Shown here one piece after another: positions 54,893 to 63,056 of a DNA stretch of 64,000 bases. Made by a program: the position numbers and the translations under genes. Source of the stretch: JBBTDV01 sp038042605. Lineage in GTDB: Bacteria; Bdellovibrionota; UBA1018. The DNA lies in assembly GCA_964358645.1 (NCBI GenBank), contig CAYHPW010000009.1, positions 1-64,000 of the forward strand, read 5' to 3'. Numbering within the stretch: position 1 is the first letter of the stretch; each line of letters opens with the position of its first letter. Under the pieces are notes generated by a model. It did not search any database. It was given only the letters and a program-made list of their open reading frames with translations, and was not told the origin of the DNA.

Positions 54893-55454
54893 AAATATAA
54901 AAAATAATCTTTTGAATTACAGTTATGACGGAATTCAGGAACTCGACAACAACCTTCCAAAATGGTGGCTGATCCTGTTTTCTGTAACCATCATTTTTGG
55001 AATCATTTATTTTTGCTATTACCAACTCTGGAGTGGCCCATCGCTTAAAGACGAGTATCGTGAGGAAATTGCCAAAATCGAGGCGCAAAAGATGGCCAAC
55101 AATGGTGCGGGGAGCTTCCCCGACCTTGCGAAGGCAATAGCGGCCGAGAAAAGCGAAGACAGCATCAAGCAAGGGAAAGCGATTTTTGTCGCCCGTTGTC
55201 TTCCTTGTCATGGCGACAAAGGCCAGGGAATAATTGGCCCTAACCTGACTGATCATTTCTGGATTCATGGTAATGGAAAAATCGCGGACATTGTAAAAGT
55301 GATTCATGACGGAGTTCCAGAAAAAGGGATGCAGGCCTGGGGTTTGATTCTTCCAGAGAAAGATATCTATTTGCTGGGCGCGTTCGTGCGCTCGCTTCGA
55401 GGCACCAAGCCTGATGGAGCCAAGGCTCCTCAAGGCCAAGAATATCAGGAATAG
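54876..55454 (+). CDS. ccoP: cbb3 oxidase cytochrome c subunit CcoP, single-haem form
   Basis: A 192-residue subunit. The N-terminal DGIQELDNNLPKWWL and one membrane helix are classic CcoP. The periplasmic part contains a single c-type haem site CLPCH with the distal methionine probably in EKGMQAWG. Canonical CcoP is about 300 residues with two haems, so one cytochrome domain is missing here. Start at 54876 overlaps ccoQ by 17 bp. Confidence 0.88.
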   Translation: MSKKNENIKNNLLNYSYDGIQELDNNLPKWWLILFSVTIIFGIIYFCYYQLWSGPSLKDEYREEIAKIEAQKMANNGAGSFPDLAKAIAAEKSEDSIKQGKAIFVARCLPCHGDKGQGIIGPNLTDHFWIHGNGKIADIVKVIHDGVPEKGMQAWGLILPEKDIYLLGAFVRSLRGTKPDGAKAPQGQEYQE

Positions 55455-55462
55455 CCTAGCAA

Positions 55463-56830
55463 ATGGCCAACACCGAAAGGCTAGCAACAACGGATGCAAA
55501 CGGAAATCGTGTTTACGTTTATACAGCCGACGTCAGGGGTAGGTTTCGCTCCATTAAAAACTGGGTGCATGGAATCCTGATTTTCATCTTGATTACACTT
55601 CCTTGGTTGAAAATATCTGGGCATCAGGCCTTGTTGTTGAATATCGTCGACCGGCGGTTTACTGTTTTTGGGGTCACTTTCTGGGCCCATGATGCGCCGA
55701 TTCTGGTCTTGCTTTTTATCGGTGGGCTGTTCTCGCTTGCCCTGGTGACCGCCTTGTGGGGGCGCCTCTGGTGCGGTTGGGCGTGTCCACAAACTGTATT
55801 CATTGATAGTGTTTTTAGGCAAATTGAACGCTGGATTGAAGGTGATCATCTTGCGCGAAGGAGGCTTGATCAGTCCAAAATAAATTTCAATGTGTTTTCA
55901 AAAAAACTCACGAAATGGTTTCTTTTTTCCGTTGTCTCGCTGATTGTCAGCCATAGCTTCATTGCTTATTTCGTAGGTACAGATCATCTTCTCCAAATCA
56001 TCTGGCATCCGCCATCGGAGAATCCGGTCAGTTTCGGTGCCATGGTGTTTATCTCGCTGGCGATGCTTTTTGATTTAGGCTGGTTTCGTGAGCAGTTTTG
56101 CACTCTCCTTTGTCCTTATGCTCGATTTCAGTCCATTCTAATGGATAAGCACTCGACCATCGTGGCTTACGACAGCAAACGCGCTGACTGTATTAATTGT
56201 TTTCGCTGTGTACAAGTCTGTCCCACTGGAATTGATATCCGACAAGGTACCCAACTCGAATGTGTTAGCTGTACTTCCTGTATTGATGTTTGCAATGAGG
56301 TGATGACCAGACTAGGCAGGCCCATTGGATTGATCCGTTACGATTCGGAAGAAGGACTTGCTGGTCGGCGGCGGATCAGGTTCTTACGTCCTCGCCCTCT
56401 TTTGTACGCTTTTGTGGCTTGTATTGCTTTTATGGGGCTTGCCTTTGCCTTGGTTACCCGTCAAGCGATTCATAGCTCATTTGTCCGGGCTATAGATACA
56501 CCTTATCAAGAAATTAATGCAGCAGGCATCGAAACAAAAATCATGAATCACTTCAACCTTTCGGTGAGTAATCAAAGTATTAAAGATCTAGCCATCACCG
56601 TTCAACCAAAGGGAGTTACAGAAGTGACTGTTATTACGGCGCAGTCGCCACTTGTAGTCAAAGCCGGGGATCGGATGCGTACCGATATTTTCGTTACTTT
56701 TCCTAAACGGTTCCTCAAAAATGGAAAAATGTTGCTCACCATGGAGACAGTTGAGATTACTCGACTTGCCCAGCCAGTACCAAAGGTACTGTCAACCCAG
56801 GAGGTCATGCTTGTCGGCCCATTTTTTTAA
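55463..56830 (+). CDS. ccoG: cbb3 oxidase assembly ferredoxin-like protein CcoG/FixG
   Basis: A 455-residue membrane protein with five or so helices and an integral polyferredoxin. The motif WCGWACPQTVFID is the CcoG hallmark. Two 4Fe-4S sites follow (CINCFRCVQVCPTGIDIR and CVSCTSCIDVC), then a periplasmic Ig-like C-terminal domain. CcoG is thought to reduce copper for the oxidase. The preceding ccoP ends 8 bp upstream. Confidence 0.9.
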   Translation: MANTERLATTDANGNRVYVYTADVRGRFRSIKNWVHGILIFILITLPWLKISGHQALLLNIVDRRFTVFGVTFWAHDAPILVLLFIGGLFSLALVTALWGRLWCGWACPQTVFIDSVFRQIERWIEGDHLARRRLDQSKINFNVFSKKLTKWFLFSVVSLIVSHSFIAYFVGTDHLLQIIWHPPSENPVSFGAMVFISLAMLFDLGWFREQFCTLLCPYARFQSILMDKHSTIVAYDSKRADCINCFRCVQVCPTGIDIRQGTQLECVSCTSCIDVCNEVMTRLGRPIGLIRYDSEEGLAGRRRIRFLRPRPLLYAFVACIAFMGLAFALVTRQAIHSSFVRAIDTPYQEINAAGIETKIMNHFNLSVSNQSIKDLAITVQPKGVTEVTVITAQSPLVVKAGDRMRTDIFVTFPKRFLKNGKMLLTMETVEITRLAQPVPKVLSTQEVMLVGPFF

Positions 56831-56861
56831 TGAAGCAATCGCCGCAAAAGCCCTCGTTCCT

Positions 56862-57575
56862 ATGACAGTGTTCATCGCTAGCGCGCTTGGGAGCATCCAC
56901 TGCGCTTCTATGTGCGGACCCTTAGTGCTCGTTGTTGCAGACAACCGAAAAACCGCGGTGACCTATCATTTGGGACGACTTTTGGGATATTGCAGTCTCG
57001 GAGCTTTATTTGGATTTCTAGGCGATCGACTGCTTTCGATGAGTGCGTTTCATGCTCTGCCTTTCATAGGCACACTGCTTTTGGCCGCTGTTTTCGTAGC
57101 ATTGGGTGTTCGCCAAATGCGGGGCCAGAAGCTTCATTTTAAATTTAATCTTCCCTCTTGTTTTAAAGCCCTATACGGACGTGCATTACGAGGAATCTCG
57201 GATGGCCATTCACGATGCATCGCTAGCTTTTTGGTGGGGCTGCTTTCGGTTTTTCTTCCTTGTGGTTGGTTGTATACTTTTCTGCTGGCCGCTACTGGCA
57301 CGCAAGATGCGCGTGCGGGGGCGGCGCTACTGGTTGCCTTTTGGGCAGGCACGCTGCCGGCTCTGCTTGTCGGTCCACTGCTTTTTCAGAGATTTGTCCG
57401 CCCATTCAAAACCCTGGTACCTCGTTTGTCTGGCGCTTTGCTGATTGGTGCCGGCCTACTCACTCTGGTGTTCAGAATTATTCCAACATTTTCCGCTCCG
57501 CCCCTGTCTACCAAAACATCGATCGATTCCAATAATTCATCAAAAGAGATACTTTGTCCGCTGCACAAACACTGA
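56862..57575 (+). CDS. sulfite exporter TauE/SafE-family membrane protein of the cco locus
   Basis: A 237-residue membrane protein with about six helices. The N-terminal GSIHCASMCGPLVL and later GLLSVFLPCGWLYTF carry the paired cysteine motifs seen in the SafE/DsbD-like proteins that follow ccoG in many genomes. It may help metal delivery or thiol handling during oxidase assembly, which is inferred from position. ATG 56862 is preferred; a longer frame from 56721 would overlap ccoG. No ccoH was recognised. Confidence 0.75.
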   Translation: MTVFIASALGSIHCASMCGPLVLVVADNRKTAVTYHLGRLLGYCSLGALFGFLGDRLLSMSAFHALPFIGTLLLAAVFVALGVRQMRGQKLHFKFNLPSCFKALYGRALRGISDGHSRCIASFLVGLLSVFLPCGWLYTFLLAATGTQDARAGAALLVAFWAGTLPALLVGPLLFQRFVRPFKTLVPRLSGALLIGAGLLTLVFRIIPTFSAPPLSTKTSIDSNNSSKEILCPLHKH

Positions 57576-57667
57576 AATTATTGATTTCCTGGTAAACTGA
57601 GGCCCCGTATGTCAGTAAAGATGTCGAGAAAGTGTTGGGCTTAAGGCTCTAAGAACCGTGGTTGTTT

Positions 57668-59533
57668 ATGACTAAAATTCGTAATATTTGCATTATCGCC
57701 CATGTTGATCATGGCAAAACGACGCTGGTTGATCATCTTTTGAGACAAGCCGGAACCTTTAAAAGACACCAAGCGCTCGAAGAGCGAGTCATGGACTCCA
57801 TGGACCTGGAGCGTGAGCGCGGAATCACAATCATGGCTAAGAACACTTCTATTCGCCTGGGCGAAATGAAAATAAACATCGTGGATACGCCTGGGCATGC
57901 TGACTTTGGCGGCGAAGTAGAACGTATTATGGGCATGGTCGATGGCGCCATTTTACTGGTTGATGCCGCCGAGGGGCCACTTCCTCAAACCCGCTTTGTT
58001 CTTCAAAAGGCCTTGAATCAAGGCCTCAAGATTTTAGTCGTCATCAACAAAGTAGATCGTCCCGAGTGCTCCGACGGACTCAGGATTCAGGAGGTCGTCA
58101 ACCATACTTTCGACTTGTTCGTTGACCTTGGAGCCAATGAGGAACAATTGGATTTTCCAATCGTGTACGCTTGCGGCCGTGAAGGCTGGTGCACGACAAA
58201 TTTTGACGAGATTATGGATCTTGTTGAAAGGACTAAACACGCAAGTCTTCAACCTCTTTTTGAACTAATTTTGAACTCTATACCAGCCCCACGGATCGTA
58301 GCCGGTTCTGAGTTTAAAATGCTGGTGTCCAACCTTTCATACTCCGACTATGTCGGTCGATTGGCGGTAGGACGTATCCTGTCAGGCTCCGCACGCAAAA
58401 ATCAAAAACTCATCCGCCATGGTGTGGATCACCTCGATAGGCCCAAGACTGAGTTGTTTCAAGTTCAGCAAATCTATACCTTTGAAGGCTTGGAACAAGC
58501 GGAGGTTGCCGAAATCACCGCCGGTGACATAGCAGTGCTCGCTGGTAGTGAGGCTGTGGAAATCGGAGACACGCTTTCTAGTTTAGACAATCCAACTCCA
58601 CTTCCTCGCATCTATGTCGAGCACCCGACATTAGGAATGACTTTTTCTGTTAACACCTCCCCGCTTTCTGGCAAAGAGGGTGATGCTATTCAATCCCGCA
58701 AACTCCGCGAGCGGCTCATCAAGGAAGTTTGTCATAACGTCGCCTTGCGTTTTCAAGAAACCGCCCAGCCGGATCAATTCCGCATTTTGGGTCGGGGCGA
58801 GCTTCAGTTTGCCGTGCTGATTGAACAAATGAGGCGCGAAGGTTTTGAGTTTATGGTGGGTAAACCGTTGGTTTTGTATCGAAACGATGAGTCAGGCAAT
58901 AAGCTCGAGCCTTTTGAGCGGGCCGTACTGGATCTTCCCGAAGTAAGCGCAAGCGAAGTCACTCAACTTTTTCTAAGCCGCAAGGGCATCATGACCAAGT
59001 TTGAAAATCGCCATTCGAGCCGGGTCAGACTGGAGTTTGAAATCCCAGCCAGAGGACTCCTCGGAATCCGCTCACGCTATCTCACCCTGACCCGAGGAGC
59101 AGGACTTTTCAGCACTCAACTCCTGGGCTACCGCCCCCATAAGGGAGAAATTATTTATCGTCTTACCGGATCGCTGATCAGTGATCGTTCTGGAGAAACC
59201 GTTGAATATGGCCTGCTCAATCTAGAGGACAGGGGTATCCTCTTTGTGGGGCCGGGAATACAAGTCTATGAGGGCATGATTATCGGCGAATGCAATAAAG
59301 AGAATGACCTCAACGTAAATCCTTGCAAGGAAAAGAAGCTTACCAATATCCGGGCTGCCCACGCAGAGTTTTTGGTGACCCTGGCAGGGATCCGGCAAAT
59401 GTCACTTGAACAATGCATCGAGTGGATTGATGAAGACGAATGGATTGAGGTTACTCCCAAGTCCATCCGACTTCGCAAGAAGGTGCTCCACCAAAACCAG
59501 AGAAGCGTCAAACGTTCGGAACGAATCAATTAG
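57668..59533 (+). CDS. typA: ribosome-associated GTPase TypA/BipA
   Basis: A 621-residue translational GTPase with EF-G-like domains. Its P-loop AHVDHGKTTL is followed by MDLERERGITIMAKN, DTPGHADFGGEVER and NKVDRPE. The C-terminal BipA-specific region has ARGLLGIRSRYLT and CNKENDLNVNPCKEKKLTN, decisive for TypA. It acts on ribosome assembly and stress or low-temperature growth. A TTG at 57662 is in frame, but ATG 57668 is preferred. Confidence 0.93.
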   Translation: MTKIRNICIIAHVDHGKTTLVDHLLRQAGTFKRHQALEERVMDSMDLERERGITIMAKNTSIRLGEMKINIVDTPGHADFGGEVERIMGMVDGAILLVDAAEGPLPQTRFVLQKALNQGLKILVVINKVDRPECSDGLRIQEVVNHTFDLFVDLGANEEQLDFPIVYACGREGWCTTNFDEIMDLVERTKHASLQPLFELILNSIPAPRIVAGSEFKMLVSNLSYSDYVGRLAVGRILSGSARKNQKLIRHGVDHLDRPKTELFQVQQIYTFEGLEQAEVAEITAGDIAVLAGSEAVEIGDTLSSLDNPTPLPRIYVEHPTLGMTFSVNTSPLSGKEGDAIQSRKLRERLIKEVCHNVALRFQETAQPDQFRILGRGELQFAVLIEQMRREGFEFMVGKPLVLYRNDESGNKLEPFERAVLDLPEVSASEVTQLFLSRKGIMTKFENRHSSRVRLEFEIPARGLLGIRSRYLTLTRGAGLFSTQLLGYRPHKGEIIYRLTGSLISDRSGETVEYGLLNLEDRGILFVGPGIQVYEGMIIGECNKENDLNVNPCKEKKLTNIRAAHAEFLVTLAGIRQMSLEQCIEWIDEDEWIEVTPKSIRLRKKVLHQNQRSVKRSERIN

Positions 59534-59588
59534 AGCGCCCCAATTAGGCGTTTCCAGTGTGCATCAGCCCAAAAGGAGTGATTTGTAA

Positions 59589-59611
59589 TTTATAACACAA
59601 TGTGTTATAAA
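59589..59611. promoter_or_regulatory. perfect 23-bp palindrome at the start of the second TIGR02147-type gene
   Basis: TTTATAACACA, one central A, then TGTGTTATAAA: 11 bp arms without a mismatch. The centre is the A of an ATG codon at 59600, and the GTG at 59618 lies 7 bp after the dyad. The size and symmetry fit a dimeric regulator's operator, perhaps for autoregulation by the adjacent gene product. Confidence 0.65.
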
Positions 59612-60484
59612 GCGGTTGTGAAATTAGCACTCTTTGACCCATTTCAATTTGATGATCCTGTTACTTTCTTGCAAAGTTATTATGATTATCGCTCAAATGC
59701 TGACCCTGCTTTTTCGATCCGATCTTGGGCGATCAAAGAAATGGGATTTCGCTCTCATTCCTTAATGGTGGCGATGCTAAAGGGAGTGAAGGAAATACAA
59801 TTTCAACACATTCCAAAACTCATGAATGGTTTTCAGTTTTCTTCTCATGGAAAATTGTATTTCCAGACGCTTTGCCATTTAAAGGAAGCAAAAAAGAACG
59901 GTGGAAAAGAACAACTGAAAACTGCCAAGCTATGGCATCGTATGCATATTCATCGTGATTTGGAAGAGACCAAGCAGGTGAAGGATTTTAGAACAATTGC
60001 ATCACCTCTTCATATGACAATTCTGGCGATGACCTGGTATTCGGATTTTGAACTTTCAGCCGAGTACATTGTCAAGCGGATCCAAACAGGAGAAAATCAT
60101 ATCGATATTGATGCTGCCATAACAGACCTTTTAGAGGCGGGGCTTCTTAAGCACAGTCAAGAAGGTGGCTGGAATTCTACCTTTACTTTTGTCAAAACAA
60201 AAGATGATGTTGCAGATAAGAGCGTGAAAGAGTTCCATCGAAGATCCCTTGACGATGCGGGACGCGCGATCTTTAAACAAACACTAGATCAACGAGAGTT
60301 TCAAAGTCTGGTAGTTGCAGTAGATTCTGCGCTTATCAAAGATGCAAAGGAAGCCATCAGAAAATTTGTCAAAGACTTTTGTCAGACGTATGGGAATCCG
60401 AGGCAAGAAAAGTGCGATTCAGTTTACCAGTTAAACTTACAATTTTTTCAAAGAGCCACAGGTAAAAAAAATGAAAAGCATTAA
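59600..60484 (+). CDS. TIGR02147/DUF4423-family regulator-like protein (second copy)
   Basis: A 294-residue paralogue of the protein at 48414-49295. Corresponding segments align: DPVTFLQSYYDYRSN with the first copy's N terminus, RSWAIKEMGFRSHSLMVAML with its helix-turn-helix region, and AVDSALIKDAKEAIRKFVKD with the C-terminal domain. The ATG at 59600 lies inside the 23-bp palindrome and has no spaced ribosome site. GTG 59618 would align better with the start of the paralogue. It is followed by a secreted HExxH protein gene with a 14-bp overlap. Confidence 0.8.
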   Translation: MCYKAVVKLALFDPFQFDDPVTFLQSYYDYRSNADPAFSIRSWAIKEMGFRSHSLMVAMLKGVKEIQFQHIPKLMNGFQFSSHGKLYFQTLCHLKEAKKNGGKEQLKTAKLWHRMHIHRDLEETKQVKDFRTIASPLHMTILAMTWYSDFELSAEYIVKRIQTGENHIDIDAAITDLLEAGLLKHSQEGGWNSTFTFVKTKDDVADKSVKEFHRRSLDDAGRAIFKQTLDQREFQSLVVAVDSALIKDAKEAIRKFVKDFCQTYGNPRQEKCDSVYQLNLQFFQRATGKKNEKH

Positions 60485-61505
60485 TGCCCTGATTTGGACG
60501 ATCTTGTTGCTGCATACGACTGTTGGGCTCGCAAATGGATTTGGGGCAGGCAATGGGGCTGACCCGGTAATCGCGAATCAAGCTCAGCTAAAGACTGAGA
60601 TCGAGTCTCACCACCTGAAGTATAATTTTTTAGGTTTTATGAGTTATTTGCAGGCTGGGTTGTTATCTTCACAAGGACTGAAGAAAGAATTCAAAGAATT
60701 TCAGGACAAGCTCTTCCCTTTGATTGATAAACCTTTTCGATCGGGAGCATTACTGGAGGATATTCGCCGTTCACCGTATTATGCTTCTGATGAGCAAAAG
60801 GACGATGACGGGGACGGTGAGTTAGATGCCTGCTTTGTCATGGAGAACGGGAAAAAAGTTCGCAAAGGCGCGCGCAAGGCGTTTAGCTTATATTCTCCCG
60901 TCTGCATAAACTTTAGGTTGCTCGCCGAGCAAAGTTGGACTCTCTCGAAAATTTTCGGCCTTCTGTTTCATGAGCATCTGCATAGTTTTGGGATCGAGGA
61001 TTTGGATCATTCCGGAATGGAGACGGTAAGACAAATGGCTGCTGACTATTTAAATAATGGTAGTATATTCAATTTTAATAATAGATCTTTTCTTGATTTA
61101 AAAGACGTTAATTTTTACATGGCAGATCAAAGCCGTATTTATCAATCGAGTCATGGAGAAGAGGTTTTTCAATTTAATGATGATCTTAATCTGCAATTTC
61201 GGATTAAAGAGGGATTCTGTGAGTTGACCTTACTCGGTGTGGCGAGTGCTCCATGTAGTCTTAGAGACCTTTTCACTGGAAGGGAGATTTTTGTTTTTGA
61301 TGGTTTTGAAATAAAGCAACATGATAAGCGATATGAGGTTCGTATTGATCTTAAACATGGGATGCTGGAAGATGGTAATTTTATTTTTTTACGAAATGCC
61401 AAAATTCAGTGTCAAGTTCAGTGGGAGAGTGACACTCGGCGGATTTTTTCAATAAACGATTTTATGTCTCTTACTGGAAGGGCATTTTTACCAGTAGGAT
61501 ACTGA
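60471..61505 (+). CDS. secreted putative zinc metalloprotease (HExxHxxGxxD type)
   Basis: A 344-residue protein with a signal peptide (ALIWTILLLHTTVGLANG). A glycine-rich start (FGAGNGADPV) is followed by a helical region and DDDGDGELDACF, a calcium-loop-like stretch. The motif FHEHLHSFGIEDLDHSGME fits HExxHxxGxxD as in snapalysin-like metzincins. The C-terminal third is beta-rich. Activity is not proven. It is the second gene of a pair with the TIGR02147-type regulator and shares LLFHExLHSF with the ankyrin protein of the first pair. Confidence 0.65.
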   Translation: MKSINALIWTILLLHTTVGLANGFGAGNGADPVIANQAQLKTEIESHHLKYNFLGFMSYLQAGLLSSQGLKKEFKEFQDKLFPLIDKPFRSGALLEDIRRSPYYASDEQKDDDGDGELDACFVMENGKKVRKGARKAFSLYSPVCINFRLLAEQSWTLSKIFGLLFHEHLHSFGIEDLDHSGMETVRQMAADYLNNGSIFNFNNRSFLDLKDVNFYMADQSRIYQSSHGEEVFQFNDDLNLQFRIKEGFCELTLLGVASAPCSLRDLFTGREIFVFDGFEIKQHDKRYEVRIDLKHGMLEDGNFIFLRNAKIQCQVQWESDTRRIFSINDFMSLTGRAFLPVGY

Positions 61506-61517
61506 TTGGGAGTGTTC

Positions 61518-61560
61518 TTTGACCACGGGCTGGGGTGAAGCACCTCAGCTCGTGGTCAAA
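61518..61560. terminator. 20-bp hairpin between convergent genes
   Basis: TTTGACCACGGGCTGGGGTG (61518-61537) pairs with CACCTCAGCTCGTGGTCAAA (61541-61560) with two mismatches and a 3-nt loop. It separates the metalloprotease-like gene and the convergent secreted-protein gene, and can serve both strands. Confidence 0.65.
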
Positions 61561-61615
61561 ACTAAAGCCCGACCCGCTTGCTCACACAAACGGATCAGTG
61601 TTTCAGTAGGAACTC

Positions 61616-62161
61616 CTAACGTAATACTCTGAGAGGGGTTTGAAACAAACAATAAGACGTGGGCTGATTGGCTTTGTGACGTCCGAGTGGATCATCCTGT
61701 AAGTAATACTCTAAAGCCACCACCTTGCCATTCCAGGATCTTACCTCAAATGCCGTGGTGTTCGCGCCTTCTAGTTCTCGAATCGTTTTGAGACTTTTAC
61801 CTTCACTTGTAATGGGGGTGTATTGAGGTAAAAAATTTGCAATAAATGCTTTCGTGTCTTCAAAACGATTCGCAGACATCACGTCATAAAAATCTGTTCT
61901 CGCATTTGAGAGTATGTATATCATTTTATGAGAATCACTTTTGTAAGTAAATAAGCTGGGAACTGCATTATCAGGGGAGAAATGGAAAAAACATCGTCCC
62001 GCCGTATACTCATTTATATTTGAGAGATTGAGCGATTGACCGTGTTCAAAAATCCCTGCAAGCAATGAAAAGTTTGTTACTTCCATTGCCATCACCTGGT
62101 GGCTTAAAAACATACTGACTGCACACACTACTGTTTTTATCATGTTCATATAAGATTTCAT
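61616..62161 (-). CDS. small secreted protein, unknown
   Basis: A 181-residue protein with a signal peptide (TVVCAVSMFLSHQVMA) and a good AAAGGAG ribosome site. The mature part mixes strands and short helices (GRCFFHFSPDNAVPSLF, SWNGKVVALEYYLQDD) and has two cysteines. No family is recognised. It converges on the metalloprotease-like gene, in the same AT-rich accessory stretch. Confidence 0.6.
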   Translation of the reverse strand: MKSYMNMIKTVVCAVSMFLSHQVMAMEVTNFSLLAGIFEHGQSLNLSNINEYTAGRCFFHFSPDNAVPSLFTYKSDSHKMIYILSNARTDFYDVMSANRFEDTKAFIANFLPQYTPITSEGKSLKTIRELEGANTTAFEVRSWNGKVVALEYYLQDDPLGRHKANQPTSYCLFQTPLRVLR

Positions 62162-62634
62162 TTTTAACTCCTTTGTTTATTATTTATTTATTATTTAAGA
62201 TCTCATTAAGATCTTATTTTTCATGGGATATCTAACAAGACGTGGAGCGCTGCGCAATATGTGGTCTCAGAAATGACCACTGGATGAACCTGGCCTCCCT
62301 CAAAAAAAAGTAAGCGCGAGTTCCTCAACGCTAAAAACAGATCTGAATTTCAGAAAATCAGGATGATGGTTGCGGACTGCTACCTCTCTATACGGAATTT
62401 CTGATTCTTCCTTTGATATGACCTTGTTGTTGGGTCCGATGTATCATCTTTGTAAGCTGATCATACCAGCTGGAGATACACCTATACGACTTTCTAGCTC
62501 GATCGCGACGAGCGAAGCCAAGAGGAACCCGGCGATTGCCAGCAGATCTTAGTTTTTTATTTACTTACGCGCTGCGGTATAATTAATTACACAGCACTTG
62601 TTTTAAATATAAACCTATTTCAAGGAGACAAAAA
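62162..62634. other. 473-bp stretch without an intact gene
   Basis: Next to the minus-strand gene lies an AT-rich leader with TTATTTA repeats and an AAGATCT-containing direct repeat. Farther in is a possible broken frame (62300-62548, listed separately). Confidence 0.5.
62300..62548 (-). pseudogene. possible gene remnant with one internal stop
   Basis: A minus-strand frame of 82 sense and stop codons with a single internal TGA and no start. The upstream part is hydrophobic (LLAIAGFLLASLVAIELESR, then IGVSPAG). The downstream part is soluble-looking (KEESEIPYREVAVRNHHPDF). The composition suggests former coding sequence, but no family is identified. Confidence 0.25.
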
Positions 62635-62898
62635 ATGAAAACATTACCCCTAGCGCTTATATCGTTAGTTTTTGGCACGCATATGGCCTTGGCCGGATCT
62701 TACTTCGAAGTAACCGACGTCAGTCTCATACAAGAGCAAGTATCGAAAGACTTCGCGCTTGCCACCTCAGGTCTCACAACCACACTAAATAAGATCCTCG
62801 ATGGAAAATTGGTTTGTGGAAGCACGATGCATATCGGATTATTCGCTGTCCATTACCTCCGTGTCTTATCCTCGGCAGTAGTTGAATTATTATTTTAA
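62635..62898 (+). CDS. short secreted protein, unknown, possibly truncated
   Basis: An 87-residue frame with an AAGGAG site 8 nt before ATG and a clear signal peptide (LALISLVFGTHMALAG). The mature part is about 65 residues with one cysteine. The C-terminal 30 residues look less protein-like, so a frameshift near 62815 is possible. The stop codon is inside a strong hairpin. Confidence 0.45.
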   Translation: MKTLPLALISLVFGTHMALAGSYFEVTDVSLIQEQVSKDFALATSGLTTTLNKILDGKLVCGSTMHIGLFAVHYLRVLSSAVVELLF

Positions 62899-62932
62899 TT
62901 CTGGCGCGCGGATTAAGCATGCGCGCCAGAAT
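62898..62932 (+). terminator. 12-bp perfect hairpin at the end of the short secreted-protein gene
   Basis: ATTCTGGCGCGC (62898-62909) and GCGCGCCAGAAT (62921-62932) pair perfectly around 11 nt. The first arm begins at the last base of the stop codon. There is no T-tract. Confidence 0.6.
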
Positions 62933-63056
62933 CCTGAAGATTGAAAATGCAAAAACGCAAATCCAGGAACGCCTACAAGATAGCGTTCCATCGTTGATAA
63001 TTATGTTAGTGCTAATTTCTATAGATATCAAAAAAGTACGCTTGGTATCGGCACAA

